Assembly: GCA_030593785.1 (NCBI GenBank)
Contig: JAUVGM010000005.1
Span: 1 to 19,984 of the forward strand
Origin: Gammaproteobacteria bacterium
GTDB taxonomy: Bacteria > Pseudomonadota > Gammaproteobacteria > UBA6429 > Thiohalophilaceae
Length of the DNA: 19,984 nt
Reading direction: 5' to 3'
In this document: positions 8,601-15,401 of the stretch, piece after piece
Layout: every line of letters starts with the position of its first letter
Position numbering within the stretch: position 1 is the stretch's first letter
Notes under the pieces: generated by a model
Database searches by the model: none
Told to the model about the DNA's origin: nothing
Seen by the model: only the letters and a program-made list of their open reading frames with translations
Translations under genes and position numbers: made by a program

Positions 8601-9575
8601 GACCTCGGGGCCTGAACATTCAGGCATATGAACATCAAGCACGATCACGTCAGGTTTAAATTCTTCCAGTGTTTTTAGACTTTCCAAAGAACGTGATAAT
8701 GTTTTAACTTCCATACCTACGCCACGAAGTACCGTTTCGTAATATGAAAGTAAACTTTCATCATCATCAACAAGTAATACCCTGAAAGGTTTAGCTACTG
8801 TTCGTTCAATTAATCCATCCAGTGTCAGAATAAGTTTATTTATATCTATAGGTTTACATAAATAACGTAATGCACCCGCTCGTGCTGCAGCCAAACGAGC
8901 TTCCATATCATTACGCACCGAGATAAAAATTACCGGCGGACACTTATCCACCTTGCATTTGATTTGAGAAATAACCTCTGCACCAGCAACACTTCCTTCT
9001 CTGAATACAACGTCCATAATTACTGCTGAAGGTATTTCTTTATCAAAGGCTTTTTCAAAGTCTTTAATATTAGAAAAATGCTCAACTCTAAAATTAGCCT
9101 CTTCAAGTTTTACAACGAGATCAGCTGCTAAAAATTTATCATCCTCGGCTAGATAAATTAAATTACTACCTCGTTTTTCTTTTTCATCTTCTGGTTTAAT
9201 AAAAGGAATTTCAGACGGTGACCATCTATCAGCGACACCTTTAAGTTCTTTCATAAGAGCTGTAATTTGTTTTTTATTTTTCTCAGGAATTGAGGTTGAC
9301 TGACTTTGGTTGTCTTCACTTAAAAAAGACTTAAACTCTTGTTCTACTTCACGCGATACAGAACTAACTGCCATGGCTCCAAAAGTACCAGCAGATCCCA
9401 CCAGGGTATGAGCCATACGATAGCAATCTTCAATAGCCGAACTGGTTCCGCTATCACTTAATATAGAAGCCCAGCCTTTCTCAAGCTCTGTTATTTTTCC
9501 CGGAAGGGATTGTTTAAATGCTAGCTGAAGTGCAGCTAATTGTTTTTTTACATCTGATTGGCGAGGGGTGACCAT
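5685..9575 (-). CDS. Soluble hybrid sensor histidine kinase: Hpt-REC-REC-PAS x4-HisKA-HATPase-REC
   Basis: A 1296-residue protein with no membrane segment. Domains: Hpt (about 8-115) with acceptor H56 in AHTLVGSAG; receiver 1 (137-255, D188, K241); receiver 2 (264-380, D314, K366); PAS 1 (402-515, ending in the typical PYKYVSARTDIT); PAS 2 (520-635); PAS 3 (643-765); PAS 4 (772-895); HisKA (913-980, H923 in SHELRTP); HATPase (1036-1148, N1048/N1052, DTGKG at 1081-1085, GTGIG at 1110-1114); receiver 3 (1171-1290, D1222, K1274). It carries every station of a phosphorelay on one chain, and its Hpt is the only intact one in the window. Receiver 1 lacks the usual proline after the acceptor Asp and has a longer loop (DVVFREGSVAG), so it may be regulatory. 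The ATG at 9575 has AAGAGAG about 8 bp upstream. It is a single-gene unit between a promoter candidate (9630-9658) and a terminator (5638-5664). The stimulus is unknown, since PAS ligands cannot be told from the sequence. Confidence 0.94.
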   Translation of the reverse strand: MVTPRQSDVKKQLAALQLAFKQSLPGKITELEKGWASILSDSGTSSAIEDCYRMAHTLVGSAGTFGAMAVSSVSREVEQEFKSFLSEDNQSQSTSIPEKNKKQITALMKELKGVADRWSPSEIPFIKPEDEKEKRGSNLIYLAEDDKFLAADLVVKLEEANFRVEHFSNIKDFEKAFDKEIPSAVIMDVVFREGSVAGAEVISQIKCKVDKCPPVIFISVRNDMEARLAAARAGALRYLCKPIDINKLILTLDGLIERTVAKPFRVLLVDDDESLLSYYETVLRGVGMEVKTLSRSLESLKTLEEFKPDVIVLDVHMPECSGPEVAQVIRQDDSWALTPIMYLSTESNLGAQIEAINFGAENFMVKPVSPEHLVAAVTAKAKRSRWSNRLNKDLELALRESEFQLITSNQHDIVSTADVSGKIMSVNDKFCEISGYGREELLGQNHRLLKSGRQPDSFFEEMWNTILSGSVWHGTICNLNKNGDEYWVESTIVPFLDEKGIPYKYVSARTDITRLRASEERLERSQTFANIGTWDWNIKTGDLYWSERIWPLFGYKKSETKTSYDNFLIAVHPEDRQKVMMAVDKCVKSGDSYNIEHRVLWPDHSVHWVHESGDVIRSENGEALHMLGVVRDIDTRKRAELALIDSELQLRDAQTLARIGNWQADIITGELNWSDEIYRLFGYEPGSFAPSVKAFHAAIHPDDLERVLESEKRAEQTGLHDVEHRIVLPDGTINYVHELAKAETDIDGQLLRMSGTVQDITERVTAEAKQREVEERFEFAVEGAGDGVWDWDMQTNVMQFSKTYMEMLGYVENELENHVDTWVNSVHPDDLPNVQKTLQKYLEQKIPNYIVELRLRCKDDSYKWILCRGTVVDRDAENNAVRMIGIHSDITKRKENEHALIESREEAETANRAKSEFLSSMSHELRTPMNAIMGFGQLLGMEVENPLTASQQENVTEILKASDHLLELINEVLDLAKIEAGRIDLSIEDVQAGSVITESLQLILPLAEKRGISIKLLRGDTEISVSELSKDQNIVRADHTRMKQVIINLLSNAVKYNVDNGKITISCGKSENQNLRISISDTGKGLSQEQSEQLFTAFNRLGAEHTEIEGTGIGLVITKNIVELMGGRIGFECNTDAGSTFWFELPCGTDTFDNDDVDMPSEVKIDLEEARTVLYIEDNPANLRLVTQLLGRLPNIHMWSAHEPKLGLELAAEHQPDLILLDINLPGMDGYEVLKILRQHEGTRDTSVVAISANAMPKDIEKGIEAGFDDYITKPIDIGAFLIAIDENLKKSNKSD

Positions 9576-9601
9576 AAACTGCTCTCTTAAGCCTTAATAT
9601 T

Positions 9602-9659
9602 GGATAATTGAGTTTTTTAATCTCTAGGTATTATCCCTAATATTATCGACAGTGATAAT
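9602..9659 (-). promoter_or_regulatory. Candidate promoter with GATAAT/ATTATC dyads upstream of the 1296-residue kinase
   Basis: On the minus strand, TTATCA (9653-9658, plus-strand TGATAA) and GATAAT (9630-9635, plus-strand ATTATC) are separated by exactly 17 bp and match sigma-70 hexamers at 4/6 and 5/6. The start point would be near 9623, about 48 bp before the ATG. Overlapping this are repeated half sites on the plus strand: GGATAAT 9602-9608, ATTATCC 9630-9636, ATTATC 9642-9647 and GATAAT 9654-9659. They form dyads that could be an operator. The rest of the gap 9576-9803 shows nothing further, and no clear terminator follows the kinase ending at 9804. Confidence 0.4.
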
Positions 9660-9803
9660 GATTTCTTGAGCTTTTCGTACAAATAAACCGCTTTAAAGGA
9701 AGAATACTACTTTAGAAATACATCTGGAATTTAAATTGGGAATAAATACCTGATTAGTGCTTACAGGATAGTAAGTAATAGTTAAATTTATTCAATCTTT
9801 AAC

Positions 9804-12458
9804 CTATTCCCCCTCATCCAGTAACATACGTATTGCTATTAATAATTCTTTTGAAGAAATAGGTTTATGTAAACTATTATTACCCAAGGATTCATTGGTT
9901 AAGCCTGATTGATTTTCACCACTAAACCCACTCACGATTTGAATTTTCACCTCTGGATATAACCTTTCAACTTCTGCCACGAGCTGATAACCATCCATTT
10001 CAGGCATAATGACATCTGTTATCATTAAATCAACAGTATGATTCTTAAGTACTTCCAGTGCTTCTTTCGCACTTCCTGCACATAAAACTGTATAACCATA
10101 AGTAGTGAGAATGATTTCAGAATGTTCTAATAATGCTTCTTCATCATCGACAAGTAAGATAGTTTCATCACCTGAAGGGGATTCATCCATCTCATTTGTT
10201 TTTTCATCTGACGTTCTCAATTTATTTGTATCTTCATCCTCACTAGTCAATCGAGGAATATACATATCTATACACGTTCCTTTATCTAACTCAGAAGAAA
10301 CATAGATTTTTCCTCCAGACTGTTCGACAAAACCATAAACCTGACTTAATCCCAATCCTGTTCCAAAAGTTCCTTTGGTGGTAAAAAAGGGATCAAAGAT
10401 TTTATTTTGAACATCCTGACTCATACCCACACCAGTATCGCAAATTCTTAGCAATACGTAATCACCTGGAGTCATATCAATTAATTGATTATCATTTTTT
10501 GATAATGTCAATGTGCTCGTACGAAGAGCCAGCTCTCCTCCGTCAGGCATTGCATGCATGGAATTAATACAAATATTTAAAATGGCACTTTCTGTTCGAG
10601 GCCTATCCAACTTAACCAATAAAAGGTTATCTTCTAATTCCAATGAAAGTTTTATACGTGGTGTTAGTGTTTTCTCTAACATATTTTGCATTCCAGAGAT
10701 TAAATTATTCATATCTATATCTACTTCAACGGAAGGTGCTTTACGAGAATATTCAAGCAATTGTGATGTAAGTTTTTTTGCTCGTTCTCCTGCAACTATA
10801 ATCTCATCACAATATTGATTTTGCTCAGCAGACTGGTTTTTTAAACTCAACTTTAGTAATTCTGAAAAGCCAAGAATAACCCCAAGCATATTATTAAAAT
10901 CATGGGCAATCCCTCCGGTAAGTTTACCAATAGCATCCATTTTCTCTGTTTGACGTAACTTCTCTTCATTTTTTTTTCGTTTGGTTATGTCATCAATTAA
11001 AGAAGTAATACCAATGATATTGCCATTATCATCCACCAGGGGAGTGTTATACCACTCACACAAAATAATTTGACCATCTTTGGTGATGTTTTCATTGATA
11101 CTGTGCGTGCCATCATTATGCGCTATAAGGTCTTGCCAGATTTTATTTACCATCTTTTCTGCGTCTTGAGAAAATATTTTATCTGTTATATGAAGACCAA
11201 TAACTTCATCTTTAGAATAACCAAAAATGTGTTCAGCGGCGGGATTCCAATCCAGGAGTTCAAAACCTACGTTCCATTCAATAACAGCCAGTGGTGAATG
11301 TTCACGATGTAACATCAAGCGCTGATGAGATAAGCGCAATACTTCATGTGTCACTTTTAAACTTTGACTCATCTCTGCAAAAGAGGTGGCCAGTGTCCCT
11401 ATTTCATCATTTTGATGAATATCAATATCAACATCTAGCTCACCATTTTTTATTTTTATCACCGCCTGACTTAAAGCATCAAGTGGCTGCATTATCAAAA
11501 ACCGTAATGATGCCAGAACAAAAATAACAGCAACAATAGTGGCAAGTATGGTGATAAGAAAAACCGTTTTACCTAATTCATAACTATCATTAATCAAATC
11601 ATTTTCAGGAAGAACCCCTACAAGTCTTATGTCAGAAACAAGGTCATGCCTGAAAGCAAACATTAAGTTATTTTTTATTTCTATACTTGAATATTGTTTA
11701 CCTTTATCGAGTTTAATATCATCTACGAACAGGCCAGACAATATTTCAACTTCTTCATCGGTACATTTTTCAGGTATTAATATTGGTTTTCCTTCTGAAT
11801 TAATTACTGCTAAAAAACCAGATTCACCTATACTGTTTTTATTAATGTCACGTTTTAAATTTTCCAGGCTTAACAACACAGCAAGGTAACCACGTAACTT
11901 AGGCTTCGAACCATAGGCATCTACAGCTGCATTACGTATTGAAATTTTACGTACAACTAATAAAGCATATTCATTGTTGTTTTCATCAAAGATAACAATA
12001 CTTTTGTCATTTTCTTTTATATTTTGAATTTCTTTAAAATACCACTCGTCCGCAATACTCTCCTTAATATTATTAACACCAACAATATTCCAATATGCAT
12101 CCTCAAACCCTGCGGGCGTAATAAATTTCACCTCAAGATAATTCGGCATATTTTCCTGGAGATTTTTAAACAGGGATAAAACAGAAGGAAGTAAAACTTC
12201 ATAACGTATTGATTCATCTTCAACTAATGAATATTTTTTTAATAGTGGATGTTCAGCAAGTATATCAAGATTAGCTTTTGCAACACGCTCATCATTTATT
12301 ACATGGCGAGATACTTGCTGTAAAAGGGTAACGACATGTGTTGTTAATCGGTTTTCTTCTGTTTTATGTAGTTTATTAAAGAAAACAAAACCTACCGTTA
12401 AAATCGGTATTATAATTAAAGGCGCAATTAAAACTATTGTTTTATTTCTAAGGTTCAT
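9804..12458 (-). CDS. Membrane hybrid histidine kinase: periplasmic (Cache-like) sensor-HAMP-PAS-HisKA-HATPase-REC
   Basis: An 884-residue inner-membrane kinase. Membrane segments at about 7-28 and 298-320 bracket a large periplasmic domain (29-297). Its size and the WYFKEI and GYLAVLLSLENL stretches suggest a double Cache sensor. HAMP follows (about 321-375, with PLDALSQA and DEIGTLATSFAEM), then PAS (385-495). HisKA has H519 in GGIAHDFNN, the subtype typical of NtrB-like hybrid kinases. The ATPase has N628/N632, DTGVGM at 674-679 and GTGLGL at 699-704. A C-terminal receiver (767-882) has D771/D772, D815 and K865. It has no Hpt of its own, so a relay from D815 would need a partner Hpt. It starts 20 bp after the stop of the PotD-like gene with only a weak ribosome binding site, so the two are probably co-transcribed and may act as binding protein and receptor (inference). 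It is the only membrane-spanning kinase in the island. It differs in kinase subtype from the two soluble paralogues, so it is not a recent copy of them. Confidence 0.92.
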   Translation of the reverse strand: MNLRNKTIVLIAPLIIIPILTVGFVFFNKLHKTEENRLTTHVVTLLQQVSRHVINDERVAKANLDILAEHPLLKKYSLVEDESIRYEVLLPSVLSLFKNLQENMPNYLEVKFITPAGFEDAYWNIVGVNNIKESIADEWYFKEIQNIKENDKSIVIFDENNNEYALLVVRKISIRNAAVDAYGSKPKLRGYLAVLLSLENLKRDINKNSIGESGFLAVINSEGKPILIPEKCTDEEVEILSGLFVDDIKLDKGKQYSSIEIKNNLMFAFRHDLVSDIRLVGVLPENDLINDSYELGKTVFLITILATIVAVIFVLASLRFLIMQPLDALSQAVIKIKNGELDVDIDIHQNDEIGTLATSFAEMSQSLKVTHEVLRLSHQRLMLHREHSPLAVIEWNVGFELLDWNPAAEHIFGYSKDEVIGLHITDKIFSQDAEKMVNKIWQDLIAHNDGTHSINENITKDGQIILCEWYNTPLVDDNGNIIGITSLIDDITKRKKNEEKLRQTEKMDAIGKLTGGIAHDFNNMLGVILGFSELLKLSLKNQSAEQNQYCDEIIVAGERAKKLTSQLLEYSRKAPSVEVDIDMNNLISGMQNMLEKTLTPRIKLSLELEDNLLLVKLDRPRTESAILNICINSMHAMPDGGELALRTSTLTLSKNDNQLIDMTPGDYVLLRICDTGVGMSQDVQNKIFDPFFTTKGTFGTGLGLSQVYGFVEQSGGKIYVSSELDKGTCIDMYIPRLTSEDEDTNKLRTSDEKTNEMDESPSGDETILLVDDEEALLEHSEIILTTYGYTVLCAGSAKEALEVLKNHTVDLMITDVIMPEMDGYQLVAEVERLYPEVKIQIVSGFSGENQSGLTNESLGNNSLHKPISSKELLIAIRMLLDEGE

Positions 12459-12478
12459 GCTGATTTAAATATAATAAA

Positions 12479-13561
12479 TTATTTTGTGTAATTAAGAAAT
12501 ATTCTAGCTCTTATCCTGTTAGTTTTTGGCGTCAATTCAGTATGCATTTCAGAATTTTGTAATAACTTTTTTGACGGATAAATGACAGGATTATTCAAAT
12601 GTTCTTTTGATAAATGTTTTTTCGCTGATTTATTTGGTGTTGCTAAATACATTTCTTCAGCATTTTTTGCGGCCCACTCAGGCTGATTGATAAAATTTAA
12701 AAACTTCATCGCTAAAGATTTATTTGAAGAAGATGATGACAAGGCAAAATAATCAACCCATATATGTCCACCTTCTTTTGGAATAACGTATGTAATATTT
12801 TTATTATGTTCTGCAACATTTAACGCATCTCCACCATAGACTGTTGCAGCAACTATTTCCCCTGTTACCAAACTGGAGTTTTTTTCTACTGATATATAAC
12901 CAAAACGTGCTACATATGGTTTATGCTTCAGCAATAAAACTTCAACTTCAGTCAATTCTTTTTTATTTTCACTATTCGATGAATAACCAAGCGATTTCAG
13001 ACCTATTCCAATGAGGTCTCGAGATGACTTAACCATTAGCACTTTACCTTGCAACTCTTTCGCAGGAGTAAATATCTGTTTCCAGCTTGTGATTGGTTTT
13101 GAAACAAGATCTTTTCGATAAGCAATTCCTAATGTTCCCCAAAAATAGGGGACTGAATATCTTACAGCGGGTTTAAAGGTTTCCAACCATCGCTTTTCAA
13201 TGTGACGAAGATTAGGAATAGACTTAGGATCTATTGGTTGTAGCCAACCGTGACGTTTATAGCTTTTAAATATGGCTCCATTAACTAAAATCAAGTCAAA
13301 CCCTTTCCCATTGGTTTCGAGTAAAATTTGATCACGTGCATCATCAGACTCAAAATAAACTTCTTTGACTTTAGCATTATATTTTTTCTCAAATGATTTA
13401 AGCATATCTTGTGATATATACTCTGACCAATTAAGAATTGTGAGTTCTTTTGTAGCTGCTCTACTGCTAGTATCCAGCACTAAGAATAGAATCAAGGCTA
13501 AAATTATTAATCGGCTAAATACATTGTACTGGTGTGAAGTGAATTTACTGAATCTATGCAT
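12479..13561 (-). CDS. PotD/PotF-like periplasmic polyamine-type binding protein (orphan, kinase-linked)
   Basis: A 360-residue extracellular solute-binding protein of the spermidine/putrescine (PotD) family. I chose the ATG at 13559-13561 because GGGGA lies 6 bp upstream and a clean signal peptide follows (hydrophobic core about 17-30, cleavage near SRAA-TKE). A longer frame from a TTG at 13675 would put 38 odd residues in front. Family landmarks: LNWSEYIS at 43-50, GFDLILVN at 87-94, PYFWGTLGIAYR at 138-149, KEGGHIWVDYFAL at 262-274, and a TPN motif near 308-310. The W268/D270 pair matches the ligand-pocket Trp/Asp of PotD. The pocket Trp that PotD carries in its AWNGS-type loop appears to be Tyr here (TVYGGD, 240-245), so ligand preference may differ. 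No permease or ATPase gene accompanies it. It is followed after 20 bp by the membrane sensor kinase, which suggests ligand sensing rather than uptake. Confidence 0.87.
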   Translation of the reverse strand: MHRFSKFTSHQYNVFSRLIILALILFLVLDTSSRAATKELTILNWSEYISQDMLKSFEKKYNAKVKEVYFESDDARDQILLETNGKGFDLILVNGAIFKSYKRHGWLQPIDPKSIPNLRHIEKRWLETFKPAVRYSVPYFWGTLGIAYRKDLVSKPITSWKQIFTPAKELQGKVLMVKSSRDLIGIGLKSLGYSSNSENKKELTEVEVLLLKHKPYVARFGYISVEKNSSLVTGEIVAATVYGGDALNVAEHNKNITYVIPKEGGHIWVDYFALSSSSSNKSLAMKFLNFINQPEWAAKNAEEMYLATPNKSAKKHLSKEHLNNPVIYPSKKLLQNSEMHTELTPKTNRIRARIFLNYTK

Positions 13562-13824
13562 TACTGTCCCCAAATAATGTCGAAAATTTATTTTTAATAA
13601 ACATGAATCATGTTTTACACATTTTTCACAAAACCAAAGCAATTCCTTCGCTAAAAATGCCAATAAAAACTTCAACTATGGTTGGGGAGAACCATAACAA
13701 CTAATTTCTTTGAATCGAATATTTAATCCTCTAAGATTAACCTAGTATATCAACAGTTAAAATCATATCTTTATATTTTAACAATTATTTACTATTTGTA
13801 GCAGAATAGTGATTAAATCCAGAC
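13562..13824 (-). promoter_or_regulatory. Leader/promoter region of the PotD-like operon
   Basis: This is the gap between the purA terminator and the PotD-like ATG. It holds a perfect 7-bp inverted repeat, TATGGTT (13677-13683) and AACCATA (13690-13696), around a GGGGAG loop. On the minus strand this lies about 115 bp upstream of the start codon, so it could be a leader hairpin or an operator. The upstream half (13740-13824) is very AT-rich with several poor -10-like hexamers (for example TATACT in minus-strand sense near 13744-13749), but I see no convincing -35/-10 pair. Confidence 0.3.
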
Positions 13825-13855
13825 AAAAAAGCCTGTTAAATAACAGGCTTTTTTT
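13825..13855 (-). terminator. Rho-independent terminator after purA
   Basis: GCCTGTT (13831-13837) pairs with AACAGGC (13842-13848) across a 4-nt loop, flanked by A6 (13825-13830) and T7 (13849-13855). On the minus strand it begins 18 bp after the purA stop and ends in six T. It is near-symmetrical and could work on both strands, but no gene runs into it from the left. It marks the boundary between the hfl-purA block and the signalling island. Confidence 0.9.
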
Positions 13856-13873
13856 ATAATTTACATCAATATT

Positions 13874-15184
13874 TTAGTCGTAAGGATGTCTCAAGACCAT
13901 GGTATCAACACGATCAGGGCCTGTTGAAATGATATCTACTGGTACACCCACTACTTCTTCAATTTTCTTGATATAGGCTTTGGCATTTTCAGGTAAGTCA
14001 TCGTAGTTTTGCGCACCGACTGTACTTTCTGTCCATCCCGGCATTTCAATGTATTTTGGTACGCACTCTTCATATGCATCAGCACCAATAGGTGGCGCAT
14101 CAACTTGCACACCATCATGATCATAACCGACTGCAATACGCAATGTTTCTATACCATCAAGCACATCCATCTTGGTTAAACAAATACCGGTTAAGGAATT
14201 TATTTGTGCAGAACGACGTAAACATACAGCATCTAACCAACCACAACGACGCGCACGTCCAGTCGTTGCACCAAATTCATGACCTTCTTTAGCTAAATGT
14301 GCACCAACGGGATCATTAAGCTCTTCACCATCATAAAGTTCTGTTGGGAAAGGACCTGCACCAACACGAGTTGTATAGGCTTTAGTAATACCCAATACGT
14401 AGTCAATATCTTTTGGTCCAACACCGGTACCGGTTAGTGCACCACCGGCTGTTGGATTTGATGAAGTAACATAAGGGTATGTACCATGATCAATATCAAG
14501 CAATGTGCCTTGTGCGCCTTCAAACATTATGTTTTTGCCATCGGCATGCATGTCATGCAACATACCAGTAACATCAGCCACCATTGGGCGAATCACTTCG
14601 GCCATTTCTAAACCGTAATCGAGTACTTCCTGGAAATCGACTGTTGGTACTTTAAAGTAATTTTTTAATGCAAAGTTATGGTAATCAAGTACTTCACCTA
14701 AACGTGCAGCAAAGCGTTCACGATGTAACATGTCACCCACTTTTAAGCCGCGACGTGAAATTTTGTCTTCATATGCTGGACCTATACCACGACCGGTTGT
14801 ACCAATGGCTTTTTTACCACGAGCAACTTCACGCGCCTGATCAAGAGCAATATGATAGGGAAGAATTAAAGTACATGCTTCACTAATATACAAACGGCCA
14901 TCAGTATTGATACCGTTTTCTTTTAGCATATCCAGTTCTTTAACAAGTGCATCGGGTGCTAAAACAACGCCGTTACCAATCATGCACTTCACATTTTCAC
15001 GCAAGATACCAGAGGGAATCAAATGCAAAACGGTTTTCTTGCCGTCGATAACTAAAGTATGACCTGCGTTATGACCACCCTGAAAACGTACAACTGCATC
15101 TGCACGTTCAGTCAATAAATCAACGACTTTACCTTTGCCTTCATCACCCCATTGAGTGCCGACAATAATGACGTTCTTACCCAT
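13874..15184 (-). CDS. purA: Adenylosuccinate synthetase
   Basis: A 436-residue enzyme, the usual bacterial length. It joins IMP and aspartate using GTP to give adenylosuccinate, the first committed step from IMP to AMP, in the cytoplasm. Visible motifs: the GDEGKGK phosphate loop at 13-19 with catalytic D14, FQGGHNAGHT at 34-43 with catalytic H42, TTGRGIGPAYEDK at 129-141, the GAGPFPTEL stretch, and TTGRARRCGW. ATG at 15184 is preceded by GGGTAG about 7 bp upstream. It is the last gene before the terminator at 13825-13855. It is separated from hisZ by 217 bp filled mostly with palindromic repeats, so it may have its own promoter. No feature looks unusual. Confidence 0.98.
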   Translation of the reverse strand: MGKNVIIVGTQWGDEGKGKVVDLLTERADAVVRFQGGHNAGHTLVIDGKKTVLHLIPSGILRENVKCMIGNGVVLAPDALVKELDMLKENGINTDGRLYISEACTLILPYHIALDQAREVARGKKAIGTTGRGIGPAYEDKISRRGLKVGDMLHRERFAARLGEVLDYHNFALKNYFKVPTVDFQEVLDYGLEMAEVIRPMVADVTGMLHDMHADGKNIMFEGAQGTLLDIDHGTYPYVTSSNPTAGGALTGTGVGPKDIDYVLGITKAYTTRVGAGPFPTELYDGEELNDPVGAHLAKEGHEFGATTGRARRCGWLDAVCLRRSAQINSLTGICLTKMDVLDGIETLRIAVGYDHDGVQVDAPPIGADAYEECVPKYIEMPGWTESTVGAQNYDDLPENAKAYIKKIEEVVGVPVDIISTGPDRVDTMVLRHPYD

Positions 15185-15218
15185 AATTACTACCCATTAT
15201 TTAATAATTTATAAATCT

Positions 15219-15278
15219 TTTGTAGGTCAGACTCATAGTGCCCCTCTTACAAAATATATTAGAGGGTGTCAGTCTGAC
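15219..15278 (+). repeat. 60-bp palindromic repeat, copy 1
   Basis: This copy matches the reverse complement of 16626-16685 at 57 of 60 positions. It is itself a dyad: outer arms GTCAGACT (15226-15233) and AGTCTGAC (15271-15278), and inner arms CCCTCT (15242-15247) and AGAGGG (15261-15266). It begins with TTTGTAGGTC, a start shared with common proteobacterial REP-like elements (family memory, not a search). Confidence 0.9.
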
Positions 15279-15388
15279 ATCTAAGACAAAACCTCTCGCT
15301 TTGGTTTTGTCGTTGTTTGTAACATTGTGCTTAACTTTTTAGTTTGCGGATTCTTTTAGTCCGCGTCGGCCTGAAGGCCGACCTACAA
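15220..15388. repeat. 169-bp hairpin cluster (REP/MITE-like) between hisZ and purA
   Basis: The stretch opens with TTGTAGGTC (15220-15228) and closes with its exact reverse complement GACCTACAA (15380-15388). Inside are four hairpins: the 60-bp repeat copy 1; GACAAAACC/GGTTTTGTC (15285-15293, 15303-15311); GCGGA/TCCGC (15346-15350, 15360-15364); and GTCGGCC/GGCCGAC with a TGAA loop (15365-15371, 15376-15382). No open frame of note lies within. The arrangement resembles clustered repetitive extragenic palindromes or a small non-autonomous mobile element. No target-site duplication is evident. Confidence 0.7.
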
Positions 15389-15401
15389 TATCAAAACTTC
15401 A

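Noticed and set aside
1172..9575. Membrane-bound sensor role for the two giant kinases
   Set aside because: I scanned both proteins for hydrophobic stretches long enough to cross the membrane and found none. All sensory domains are cytoplasmic types (PAS, GAF, REC).
10513..10818. 101-codon plus-strand frame
   Set aside because: It is antisense to the catalytic core of the membrane kinase, whose conserved N box and H519 region explain the sequence fully.
13562..13675. N-terminal extension of the PotD-like protein from TTG at 13675
   Set aside because: The ATG at 13561 has a strong GGGGA ribosome binding site and gives a normal signal peptide. The extension would bury that signal 38 residues deep.
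13951..14136. 61-codon minus-strand frame inside purA
   Set aside because: It is an out-of-frame overlap with the intact purA reading frame and has Met-rich composition without motifs.
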